Positions 33,484-41,523 of a stretch of 64,000 bases of DNA are shown in pieces. This DNA is from an uncultured Lachnospiraceae bacterium (lineage in GTDB: Bacteria > Bacillota > Clostridia > Lachnospirales > Lachnospiraceae). The notes below the pieces were generated by a model that did no database searches, was not told the DNA's origin, and worked only from the letters and a program-made list of their open reading frames with translations. The number at the start of each line of letters is the position of its first letter. The first letter of the stretch is position 1. The stretch is from positions 1 through 64,000 of the forward strand of contig CAJUBP010000011.1 of the NCBI GenBank assembly GCA_910584585.1, read 5' to 3'. A program made the translations under genes and the position numbers.

Positions 33484-34671
33484 ATGGCAAAAGAAGATAA
33501 GAGAGAAGATAAATTAAAGGCATTGGACGCCGCAATTGCGAAGATTGAGAAGGATTACGGGAAGGGTTCGATTATGAAGTTGGGCGATTCCGTAGCGAAT
33601 ATGAACGTGGAGGCGGTTCCTACCGGATGCCTCAGCCTGGATTTGGCGTTGGGAGTGGGCGGCGTGCCCAAGGGAAGGATTGTGGAAGTATACGGGCCTG
33701 AGTCCAGCGGTAAGACCACAGTTGCCCTGCATATGGTGGCGGAAGTGCAGAAGAGAGGAGGAATTGCCGGATTTATTGACGCGGAACACGCGCTGGATCC
33801 GGTATACGCAGAGAAGATTGGCGTGGATATTGACAATCTGTATATTTCCCAGCCGGACAATGGAGAGCAGGCATTGGAGATTACAGAGACCATGGTGCGC
33901 TCCGGGGCAGTGGATATTGTGATTGTGGACTCTGTTGCGGCCTTGGTGCCCAAGGCGGAGATTGACGGCGATATGGGGGATTCCCATGTGGGTCTGCAGG
34001 CCAGGCTGATGTCTCAGGCTCTCCGCAAGCTGACGGCCGTCATCAGCAAGTCCAACTGTATTGTCATTTTTATCAATCAGCTGAGAGAGAAAGTAGGCGT
34101 GATGTTCGGGAGTCCGGAGACTACCACCGGCGGGCGGGCTTTGAAGTTTTACTCTTCCGTGCGTCTGGATGTAAGGAAGATAGAATCTTTGAAGCAGGCA
34201 GGAGAGTTTATCGGGAACCGTACCAGAATTAAAGTGGTGAAGAACAAGGTGGCGCCGCCTTTTAAGGAAGCGGAATTCGACATTATGTTCGGCCAGGGAA
34301 TTTCCAAAGAGGGAGATATTCTGGATCTGGCTGTGAGCCTTTCCATCATTCAGAAGTCCGGCGCGTGGTTTGCCTATAACGGCGCCAAGATCGGCCAGGG
34401 GCGGGAGAATGCGAAGCAGTATCTGCGGGAGCATGAAGATATCTGTCTGGAAGTAGAGAAGAAAGTCCGGGATCAGGCGTTGTCCCAGGGAGCGGAAGAG
34501 ATGGAAGAGAACGATAAGCAGGAAAAGGCAGCAGGCAAGACGGAGAAACCGGCGGCAAAGGAACAGAAGCCCGGCAAGCCAGAGAAGCCGGAAGAAAAGT
34601 CCGGGAAATCAGAAGAGAAACCGGAGGAGAGAGCCGGGAAACTTCAGGAAGTTCCGGGATCGGGACTATAA
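33484..34671 (+). CDS. recA: RecA recombinase
   Basis: The 395-residue protein has Walker A GPESSGKTT (about residue 70), the MAW block VDSVAALVPKAEIDG, loop 2 GSPETTTGGRALKF and the C-terminal domain. RecA drives strand exchange and LexA cleavage. The usual length is about 345-355; here a tail of about 50 residues rich in Lys, Pro and Glu (repeats such as KPEKPEEKSGKSEEKPEE) is added. GAAGGAG gives the ribosome site. recX follows 27 bases later. Confidence 0.97.
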   Translation: MAKEDKREDKLKALDAAIAKIEKDYGKGSIMKLGDSVANMNVEAVPTGCLSLDLALGVGGVPKGRIVEVYGPESSGKTTVALHMVAEVQKRGGIAGFIDAEHALDPVYAEKIGVDIDNLYISQPDNGEQALEITETMVRSGAVDIVIVDSVAALVPKAEIDGDMGDSHVGLQARLMSQALRKLTAVISKSNCIVIFINQLREKVGVMFGSPETTTGGRALKFYSSVRLDVRKIESLKQAGEFIGNRTRIKVVKNKVAPPFKEAEFDIMFGQGISKEGDILDLAVSLSIIQKSGAWFAYNGAKIGQGRENAKQYLREHEDICLEVEKKVRDQALSQGAEEMEENDKQEKAAGKTEKPAAKEQKPGKPEKPEEKSGKSEEKPEERAGKLQEVPGSGL

Positions 34672-34698
34672 GCGGGATAGCGGCAGGAGAGAAGCGGA

Positions 34699-35304
34699 AT
34701 GCAGATTGTGCAGATGAACGGGCTCGATAAGAAACGGATACGGGTTTTGTTAGAAGATGGAAGAAGTTTTGTGCTGTATCGGGGAGAAGTGAGAAGATAT
34801 TCTCTGGAAGAGGGCTCAGAGCTTTCCGATGAACAGTATGAGGAGATCTGCAGTGAGATTTTAAGGAAAAGGGCCCGAAGAAGAACGATGCATTTGTTAG
34901 AAAAGATGGATCGGACAGAGGCGCAGATCAGGGAGAAGCTGCGCCAGGGCTTTTATCCGGAAGATATCATTGAAGACGCTGTGGAATATGTCAAAGGGTA
35001 TCATTATCTGGACGACAGCAGGTACGCGGAGAGTTACGTCAGGAATCAGATGGAGAAGAAGAGCCGCAGAAAGATCCAGATGGAATTGATGGCAAAGGGA
35101 ATCGGAAAGGATCTGGCTAAACAGGCGTTAGAAGAAGAATGCCCGAGGGAAAATGAGCAGGAATTGATTTTGAAGTGGGCGGAGAAGAAACATTATTCGG
35201 CTCAAACAGCGGATTTAAAGGAAAAACAGAGGATGTATCAGTTTCTGATGAGGAAAGGTTTTCAGTCGGATGATATTTTGCATGTATTAGACTACTTGAC
35301 ATAA
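34699..35304 (+). CDS. recX: Regulatory protein RecX
   Basis: The 201-residue protein has the RecX repeated three-helix modules (MHLLEKMDRTEAQIREKLRQ; YHYLDDSRYAESYVRNQM; YQFLMRKGFQSDDILHVLDY). RecX binds the RecA filament and modulates it. Its position directly after recA and shared transcript support the call. Start ATG 34699 follows GGAGAGAAGCGGA. Confidence 0.92.
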   Translation: MQIVQMNGLDKKRIRVLLEDGRSFVLYRGEVRRYSLEEGSELSDEQYEEICSEILRKRARRRTMHLLEKMDRTEAQIREKLRQGFYPEDIIEDAVEYVKGYHYLDDSRYAESYVRNQMEKKSRRKIQMELMAKGIGKDLAKQALEEECPRENEQELILKWAEKKHYSAQTADLKEKQRMYQFLMRKGFQSDDILHVLDYLT

Positions 35305-35324
35305 GGGCGAAAAAAGTATAAAAT
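35296..35324 (+). promoter_or_regulatory. Putative rny promoter
   Basis: TTGACA (35296-35301) and TAAAAT (35319-35324) are spaced by 17 bases. The -35 overlaps the last codons of recX. It lies about 120 bases before the rny start. Confidence 0.55.
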
Positions 35325-35442
35325 CAATATGTTGTAATTCATGTTCATAGATTGCGGACCAACACTGTAATTTATTGTATATGACATATTAGAGATGAAA
35401 GTTTGCTATATGTACAATGAAAACTTAATAAGGAGGTGCCCT

Positions 35443-36990
35443 GTGTCGCAAATTTTAATCGCTGTAGTAGTCACGTTAATTCTTGCAGTGCCTGTTACCT
35501 ACTTTTCCACGCTGGAATACCGTAAGCGCGTGTTTGAATCCAAGATTGGAAGCGCGGAAGAGAAGGCAAGAGAAATTATAGATGAAGCTGTCAAGACTGC
35601 GGAGACCAAGAAGCGTGAATCTTTGCTGGAGATCAAGGAAGAGTCCATACGGACGAAAAACGATCTCGATAAGGAAATCAAAGAACGCAGAAATGAGATT
35701 CAGCGCAATGAACGGCGGATTATCCAGAAGGAAGAGAATCTGGATCGGAAGCTGGAAGCAATTGAGAAGAAGGAATCCGGGTTTGCAGCGAAAGAAGAAG
35801 AAATTAACAGACAGAAAGCAGAAGTTTCGAGACTGCACGAAGAACGCGTACAGGAACTGGAGAGAATCTCTGGATTAACCTCTGAACAGGCAAAAGATTA
35901 TCTTTTAAAAATGGTTGAAGATGATGTGAAGCTTGATACTGCAAAATTAATCAAAGAAATGGAAATCAAAGCAAAGGAAGAAGCCGGGAAGAAGGCAAGA
36001 GAGTATGTGGTAACTGCCATTCAGAAATGTGCGGCGGATCATGTAGCCGAGACTACGATCTCTGTAGTTCAGCTTCCCAATGATGAAATGAAAGGGCGGA
36101 TTATCGGTCGGGAAGGAAGAAATATCCGGACATTGGAGACAATGACAGGAGTGGATTTGATTATCGACGATACGCCGGAAGCTGTGATTCTTTCCGGTTT
36201 TGATCCGGTTCGGCGGGAGGTTGCCCGGATTGCTTTGGAGAAACTGATTGTGGATGGACGGATCCATCCGGCAAGAATTGAAGAGATGGTTGAAAAGGCC
36301 CAGAAGGAAGTGGAGACCATGATCCGGGAAGAAGGCGAGGCAGCTACGCTGGAAGTCGGGGTGCATGGAATTCACCCGGAACTTGTGCGGTTGCTTGGTA
36401 AAATGAAGTTTCGTACAAGCTATGGGCAGAATGCTCTGAAACATTCGATTGAAGTAGCCCAGCTTTCCGGGTTGCTGGCAGCAGAACTGGGCGTGGACGC
36501 AAGGGTAGCAAAGCGGGCCGGCCTGCTTCACGATATCGGGAAATCTGTTGACCATGAAATGGAAGGCTCACATATTCAGATTGGTGTGGATTTGTGCAGA
36601 AAGTATAAAGAGAGTCCCACCATAGTTAATGCAGTGGAAGCACATCACGGAGACGTGGAAGCAGAATCTTTGATTGCGTGTCTGGTACAGGCCGCTGACG
36701 CAATTTCAGCCGCAAGACCGGGCGCAAGAAGAGAAACATTAGAAACATATTCAAACAGATTGAAACAGTTAGAAGATATTGCTAATGGTTTTAAGGGTGT
36801 TGATAAGTCTTTTGCTATTCAGGCAGGCAGAGAGATTCGAATTATGGTAGTTCCTGATCAGATTACGGATGCTGATATGGTATTGCTGGCCCGTGATATT
36901 TCAAAACAGATTGAAAATGAACTGGAATATCCGGGACAGATTAAAGTCAATGTAATTCGTGAGTCTCGTGTGACAGATTACGCTAAGTAG
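35443..36990 (+). CDS. rny: Ribonuclease Y
   Basis: The 515-residue protein has one N-terminal membrane helix (about 4-22), a long coiled coil (about 30-200), a KH domain with GRIIGREGRNIRTLE and an HD domain with HDIGKS and HHGD. RNase Y is the membrane-anchored endoribonuclease that starts mRNA decay in Bacillota. AGGAGGTG (35431-35438) precedes GTG 35443; an upstream in-frame ATG at 35395 lacks a ribosome site. A terminator follows. Confidence 0.95.
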   Translation: MSQILIAVVVTLILAVPVTYFSTLEYRKRVFESKIGSAEEKAREIIDEAVKTAETKKRESLLEIKEESIRTKNDLDKEIKERRNEIQRNERRIIQKEENLDRKLEAIEKKESGFAAKEEEINRQKAEVSRLHEERVQELERISGLTSEQAKDYLLKMVEDDVKLDTAKLIKEMEIKAKEEAGKKAREYVVTAIQKCAADHVAETTISVVQLPNDEMKGRIIGREGRNIRTLETMTGVDLIIDDTPEAVILSGFDPVRREVARIALEKLIVDGRIHPARIEEMVEKAQKEVETMIREEGEAATLEVGVHGIHPELVRLLGKMKFRTSYGQNALKHSIEVAQLSGLLAAELGVDARVAKRAGLLHDIGKSVDHEMEGSHIQIGVDLCRKYKESPTIVNAVEAHHGDVEAESLIACLVQAADAISAARPGARRETLETYSNRLKQLEDIANGFKGVDKSFAIQAGREIRIMVVPDQITDADMVLLARDISKQIENELEYPGQIKVNVIRESRVTDYAK

Positions 36991-37056
36991 GGTTGCACAA
37001 TTTGGAGAAGCGGACAATCTTTCGGTGAAAGATGATCCCATATGCCAGAATTATCA

Positions 37057-37085
37057 GACCGTCAACATTTTGTTGACGGTCTTTG
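37057..37085 (+). terminator. Rho-independent terminator after rny
   Basis: GACCGTCAAC and GTTGACGGTC form a perfect ten-base stem around ATTTT, followed by TTTG. Confidence 0.8.
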
Positions 37086-37127
37086 AATTGCAGAAAAGTC
37101 ATAGAAACGGCTTGGGAGGATATAAGT

Positions 37128-37670
37128 ATGAAACAGCCATTGATAAAAAGAACCAAAAGAGTGTTGGAGCATGAGGGAGCTATTTTAGATATCTATTCGG
37201 ACTATATGGAACTTCCGGACGGCAAAATAGAAAAATGGGATTATGTAGAGCACAGAAAAGGAGCGGCGGCAGTGGTGCCTGTGATGGAGGACGGGAGAAT
37301 TCTGATGGTCCGGCAGTACCGCAATGCCCTGGATCGGTTTACGCTTGAGATTCCCGCAGGGGCAAGGGATTCCAAGACAGAGCCAACGATTGAGTGCGCA
37401 GCCCGGGAACTGGAGGAAGAGACAGGATATCGGTGTGAGAATCTGGAGTTCCTAATCTCGCTGCGTACCACGGTTGCTTTCTGCAATGAACTTGTGGATG
37501 TGTATGCGGCCCGGGAATTGATTCCGGCCCGTCAGCATTTGGATGAGGGGGAATTTATTGATTTAGAGCCTCATACTCTGGAAGAACTGTGTACACTGAT
37601 TTATCAGGGCGTGATACAAGACGCTAAGACTGTGGCGGCGATAATGGCATATAAGAACAAATTTGAATAA
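37128..37670 (+). CDS. NUDIX hydrolase, ADP-ribose pyrophosphatase type
   Basis: The 180-residue protein has a complete Nudix box, running from GARDSKTE (about 84) through REL to EEETGY, in the NudF/ADP-ribose pyrophosphatase context (EIPAG before it, LEFLISLRTTVAFCNE after it). It should hydrolyse ADP-ribose or similar nucleoside diphosphates. GGGAGG precedes ATG 37128; the upstream frame from 37083 lies in the rny terminator and is unlikely to be translated. Confidence 0.88.
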   Translation: MKQPLIKRTKRVLEHEGAILDIYSDYMELPDGKIEKWDYVEHRKGAAAVVPVMEDGRILMVRQYRNALDRFTLEIPAGARDSKTEPTIECAARELEEETGYRCENLEFLISLRTTVAFCNELVDVYAARELIPARQHLDEGEFIDLEPHTLEELCTLIYQGVIQDAKTVAAIMAYKNKFE

Positions 37671-37720
37671 TTTTTTTTCAGGGACTTGCATAAGATTTAA
37701 GAAAAAAGAATGAGTAGTCT

Positions 37721-38353
37721 ATGAAAAAAATGATGCGTTTTTCCCGGAAGCAGAAAAATGACGCGGCCAGAACTCAGCCTGTATGGATTATGATGATGAA
37801 GATATTTCTTCTGGTTTCATTTGTTGCAGGTATTTTTACGGCGAATCTGATGGGAAGGGAAGCGGTTTCCAACGCAGGGGTGCTGAATGATTATTTTATT
37901 GAGAAATTTCAGTATGCCCAGGTGGATGGGCAGAATCTCTTTTTTTATATTGTGGGAGAGAGGCTGCCGCTGCTGTTATTGCTGTTTGTTCTGAGCTTTA
38001 CATCTTTCGGGATTATCGGAGGAATTCTTGTCCTGAGCTGGCAGGGATTTTCGGTGGGATTTATGCTTTCCACAGGAATTGCCAAATATGGGATAAAAGG
38101 CATTGTGTTGGTTTTGGGCGGCCTGTTTCCTCAATATTTCTTTTATCTTGCTGTTTATGTATGTTATTGCTATGCGGCGGTTTTTCTCCGGCAGCGCTTG
38201 TCAAAGGAAGGGAAGGAAATCAGGGAACGTAAGCTGGCCTATGGAATGGGCGGAATATCTTTCGCTGTCCTGCTGCTGGCCTTTGCGGCGGGGATTTTTT
38301 TGGAAAGTTATGTGAATCCAATGGTTTTAAAATATATACTAAAAATTTTCTGA
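37721..38353 (+). CDS. spoIIM: Stage II sporulation protein M
   Basis: The 210-residue membrane protein has five hydrophobic segments and the SpoIIM pattern: helix one SFVAGIFTANLMG, FTSFGIIGGILVLSWQGFSVGF, and GLFPQYFFYLAVYV in the middle. SpoIIM works with SpoIID and SpoIIP in peptidoglycan hydrolysis during forespore engulfment. It sits between the NUDIX gene and xerD. Its presence indicates a spore former. Confidence 0.88.
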   Translation: MKKMMRFSRKQKNDAARTQPVWIMMMKIFLLVSFVAGIFTANLMGREAVSNAGVLNDYFIEKFQYAQVDGQNLFFYIVGERLPLLLLLFVLSFTSFGIIGGILVLSWQGFSVGFMLSTGIAKYGIKGIVLVLGGLFPQYFFYLAVYVCYCYAAVFLRQRLSKEGKEIRERKLAYGMGGISFAVLLLAFAAGIFLESYVNPMVLKYILKIF

Positions 38354-38368
38354 ATGAGGTAGTAAATT

Positions 38369-39250
38369 ATGATGCGTGAGATTCAAAAGTTCGTTCAATA
38401 TATGGAAGAGGTTCGCGGGACTCCTTATAATACAGTGGTTTCTTATGAACGGGACTTGAAAAAGATGAATCAATATTTCATGGAACAGGGAATCGAAGAT
38501 GTAAATCAGCTTACGCCAGTTATGCTGAATTCCTATATTCTATTTCAGGAAAAACAGGGCAGGAAGCCTTCTACTGTTTCCAGAAGCATTGCGGCTCTGA
38601 AAGCGTTTTTTCATTATTTGCAGAAAGAGGGTTTGGCGGATACAGATCCGGCGGAAGAGTTAAAAGCGCCGAAAGTGGAGAAAAAAGCGCCCGTGATTCT
38701 GACAGAGGAAGAGACGAGCCGTCTGCTGGAAGAAGCAAAAGGCAAGACTCCGAAAGAACTGCGGGACAGCGCTATGCTGGAATTGTTGTATGCCACAGGA
38801 ATCCGTGTATCGGAATTGATTTCTTTGAAAGTCTCAGATGTGAATCTGCAGATGGAATACATAGTCTGCCGGGAGGGAATGAAAGAGCGGATTGTTCCTT
38901 TTGGAGCGGTGGCAAAGCAGGCGCTGGAGCTGTATCTGGAACAGGGGCGTCCTGCAATGACAGAAAAAGACAGTTCCTGCCTGTTTACCAATTGTTCCGG
39001 CCAGGCGATGAGCCGTCAGGGATTCTGGAAACTGGTGAAGGCTTATGGCAGGAAAGCCGGGATTACCAGAGAACTGACGCCTCATACTCTGCGGCATTCC
39101 TTTGCAGTTCATCTGGTAAACAATGGTGCGGATCTCCATTCTGTGAAAGAGATGCTGGGGCATTCCGATATTTCGACTACTCAGATGTACGCCCAGATGA
39201 CCGGGAACCGCCTGCGGGAGGTTTACGGAAGGACGCATCCAAGGAGTTAA
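38369..39250 (+). CDS. xerD: Tyrosine recombinase XerD
   Basis: The 293-residue recombinase has the SAM-like N-terminal domain and the catalytic residues R (ATGIRVSELISL), K, HTLRHSFAVHL, GHSDISTTQMY, with the last Tyr as nucleophile. Length is typical for XerC/XerD, which resolve chromosome dimers at dif. The neighbouring spoIIM and NUDIX genes occur near xerD in other clostridia. Start at the first of two ATG codons (38369) after GAGGTAG. Confidence 0.9.
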   Translation: MMREIQKFVQYMEEVRGTPYNTVVSYERDLKKMNQYFMEQGIEDVNQLTPVMLNSYILFQEKQGRKPSTVSRSIAALKAFFHYLQKEGLADTDPAEELKAPKVEKKAPVILTEEETSRLLEEAKGKTPKELRDSAMLELLYATGIRVSELISLKVSDVNLQMEYIVCREGMKERIVPFGAVAKQALELYLEQGRPAMTEKDSSCLFTNCSGQAMSRQGFWKLVKAYGRKAGITRELTPHTLRHSFAVHLVNNGADLHSVKEMLGHSDISTTQMYAQMTGNRLREVYGRTHPRS

Positions 39251-39273
39251 GGCAATTTGAAACAGAAGCACTC

Positions 39274-40305
39274 TTATTCGTTCATTTCGGCAATCTGATA
39301 AACCAGTTCTTCCGATTCCTGCCATCCCAGGCAGGGGTCGGTAATGGATTTTCCGTAGACATGTTCTCCGACTTTCTGACATCCTGCTTCCAGATAGCTT
39401 TCAATCATTACTCCTTTTACCAGTTTTTTCAGTTCCGGCGAGATTTTGCGGTTATGCATGATTTCTTTTACAATACGTATCTGCTGTTCATATTGTTTGT
39501 TGGAGTTGGAATGGTTGGCGTCAATAATTGCGGCGGGATTTACCAGATCCATTTTATCGTACATCTGGATCAGCCGTTCCAAGTCCTCATAGTGATAATT
39601 GGGAAGGCAGACGCCACGTTTGTTGACAGCGCCCCGCAATACCACATGAGCCAGCGGATTTCCTGTGGTGCTTACCTCATATCCCCGGAATACAAAATGG
39701 TGGGGATGCTGGCCGGCGTACACGGAATTCAGCATAACGGAAAAGTCTCCGCTGGTGGGATTTTTCATGCCGGCGGGAACGTCAAAGCCGCTGACAGTCA
39801 GACGATGGTGCTGATCTTCTACGGAGCGGGCGCCGATGGCGACATAGGACAGCAAATCTTCCACATAGGGCCAGTTTTCAGGATAAAGCATTTCGTCCGC
39901 GGAAGAAAGACCGCTTTCTTCTAAAGCGCGGATATGCATTTTGCGCATGGCAATCAGGCCGGCAAGCATATCCGGACGTTTTTCCGGGTCAGGCTGGTGG
40001 GCGATGCCTTTGTAGCCTTCTCCGGTAGTACGGGGTTTGTTGGTGTAAATGCGGGGGACAATCACCAGGCGGTCAGCCACCTTTTCCTGGACTTTGCTGA
40101 GCCGGCTGATATAGTCGCAGACAGCGTCCTCATTGTCGGCGGAACAAGGGCCGATAATGACAAGGAACTTGTCAGACTGGCCGGTAATGATATCTTTAAT
40201 CAGTTTGTCCCGTTTCGCTTTTGTCTGGGCCGCTGCCGGGGATAAGGCATATTCCTGTTTGATTTCTTCCGGAGTCGGAAGCTGTTTTAAAAATGTAAAA
40301 CTCAT
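39274..40305 (-). CDS. aroF: DAHP synthase, AroG/AroF type
   Basis: The 343-residue protein matches type I alpha 3-deoxy-7-phosphoheptulonate synthases: IIGPCSADNEDAV, PRTTGEGYKGI, GARSVEDQHHR and DANHSNSNKQY. It condenses phosphoenolpyruvate with erythrose 4-phosphate, the first step of the shikimate pathway. Which aromatic amino acid inhibits it is not clear from sequence. It is convergent with xerD and divergent from the mutase-kinase fusion. A good ribosome site (AAAGGAG) precedes the start. Confidence 0.93.
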   Translation of the reverse strand: MSFTFLKQLPTPEEIKQEYALSPAAAQTKAKRDKLIKDIITGQSDKFLVIIGPCSADNEDAVCDYISRLSKVQEKVADRLVIVPRIYTNKPRTTGEGYKGIAHQPDPEKRPDMLAGLIAMRKMHIRALEESGLSSADEMLYPENWPYVEDLLSYVAIGARSVEDQHHRLTVSGFDVPAGMKNPTSGDFSVMLNSVYAGQHPHHFVFRGYEVSTTGNPLAHVVLRGAVNKRGVCLPNYHYEDLERLIQMYDKMDLVNPAAIIDANHSNSNKQYEQQIRIVKEIMHNRKISPELKKLVKGVMIESYLEAGCQKVGEHVYGKSITDPCLGWQESEELVYQIAEMNE

Positions 40306-40451
40306 AGTCGCAGTCTCCTTTAAAAGGTAATATCAGGTAATTTTCAAATTCCATGAAATATCTTAATAGATAATATCAAATATGTCAATGTCTGCCTGGC
40401 GTGAGTTGCAACAAAGAATAAAAGTTCTCTCTATACATTCAGATTTTTTTA

Positions 40452-40480
40452 TTGCAATGCAGAGGGGGAATTGCTATAAT
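40452..40480 (+). promoter_or_regulatory. Promoter for the mutase-kinase fusion
   Basis: TTGCAA (40452-40457) and a perfect TATAAT (40475-40480) with a 17-base spacer, about 57 bases before the start codon. Confidence 0.6.
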
Positions 40481-40536
40481 TAGTCTGTTGCTTTTGGGGG
40501 AGAAGAGAAGCGGAGAAGTACGAATGGAGGAAAATC

Positions 40537-41334
40537 ATGAATCATTTAGACGAGTTGCGCGTCAGGCTGTCAGTATGCGATGAACAGATTTTGGAATGTC
40601 TTTTGAAAAGAAACGCCATTGTAGAAGACATTATGAAATATAAAGAATCCCATAACATGCAGATTATTCAGCCGGATCAGGAGAAGCGGCAGAATCAGAA
40701 ATTAGAGCAGGAACTGGAAGGAAAGAGGCACGCGAAAGAGATTTTGGATATCTTTCAGCGCATTACCTATAACAGCAAGAAGATACAGGCCAGACATCTG
40801 TTTCATTATAATATTGTGCTGATTGGATTTATGGGAAGCGGCAAGTCCACCATATCTGATTATCTGAGCACCATGTTCGCCATGGAAACCGTGGAGATGG
40901 ATCAGATTATTTCGCAGCGGGAAGGCATGAGCATATCAGATATTTTCGCAGTGTACGGGGAGGAATATTTCCGCAATCTGGAGACAAACCTTCTGATAGA
41001 AATGCAGTCAAAGAATAACGTGGTAATTTCCTGCGGCGGCGGAACGCCCATGCGGGCAAATAATGTGGCTGAGATGAAGAAAAACGGCAGAGTTGTTCTT
41101 TTGACAGCTAGCCCTGAGACCATTTATCACCGGGTCAAAAACAGCCATGACAGACCTTTGCTGGAAAATAACAAGAATGTTCCTTTTATCACAGAATTGA
41201 TGGAGAAAAGGCGGGAAAAATATGAGGCTGCCGCAGACGTTATCATCGAGACAGATGGAAAAAATGAGCTGGAAATCTGTGAAGAATTGGTACAGCGCCT
41301 GATGGAACTGGATGAAAAGAACAGTGAGAACTGA
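40537..41334 (+). CDS. Chorismate mutase-shikimate kinase fusion
   Basis: The 265-residue protein joins an AroQ-type chorismate mutase (about residues 1-90: LDELRVRLSVCDEQILECLL, the Arg and Lys of the helical active site, IFQRI) to a shikimate kinase (about 95-260) with Walker A GFMGSGKST, EMDQII and RNLE shikimate-binding region, and CGGGTP. The two enzymes act before and after EPSP synthase and chorismate synthase, so the fusion couples non-adjacent steps of one pathway. GGAGG precedes ATG 40537. It is divergent from the DAHP synthase gene. Confidence 0.9.
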   Translation: MNHLDELRVRLSVCDEQILECLLKRNAIVEDIMKYKESHNMQIIQPDQEKRQNQKLEQELEGKRHAKEILDIFQRITYNSKKIQARHLFHYNIVLIGFMGSGKSTISDYLSTMFAMETVEMDQIISQREGMSISDIFAVYGEEYFRNLETNLLIEMQSKNNVVISCGGGTPMRANNVAEMKKNGRVVLLTASPETIYHRVKNSHDRPLLENNKNVPFITELMEKRREKYEAAADVIIETDGKNELEICEELVQRLMELDEKNSEN

Positions 41335-41523
41335 TTTCTGTTTAAAGCGTATTTGTTAAGCAAAGGGTTTTTCGGGCGCCGTTGGAAGGTGCGCAAAAAA
41401 GGCTGCCGGGAAATGAAATTTTCAAGCAACAGATAGTTTGAAGCTCAGCGATACATATCTATCTATTACGGAAATTTGCCATTTCCCAACAAGCCATTGA
41501 CTTTGAACAGTTTCTTGCAGTTT

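Noticed and set aside
38992..39924. Plus-strand open frame of 310 codons
   Set aside because: Overlaps xerD in another frame and the antisense of DAHP synthase; composition is that of a shadow frame.
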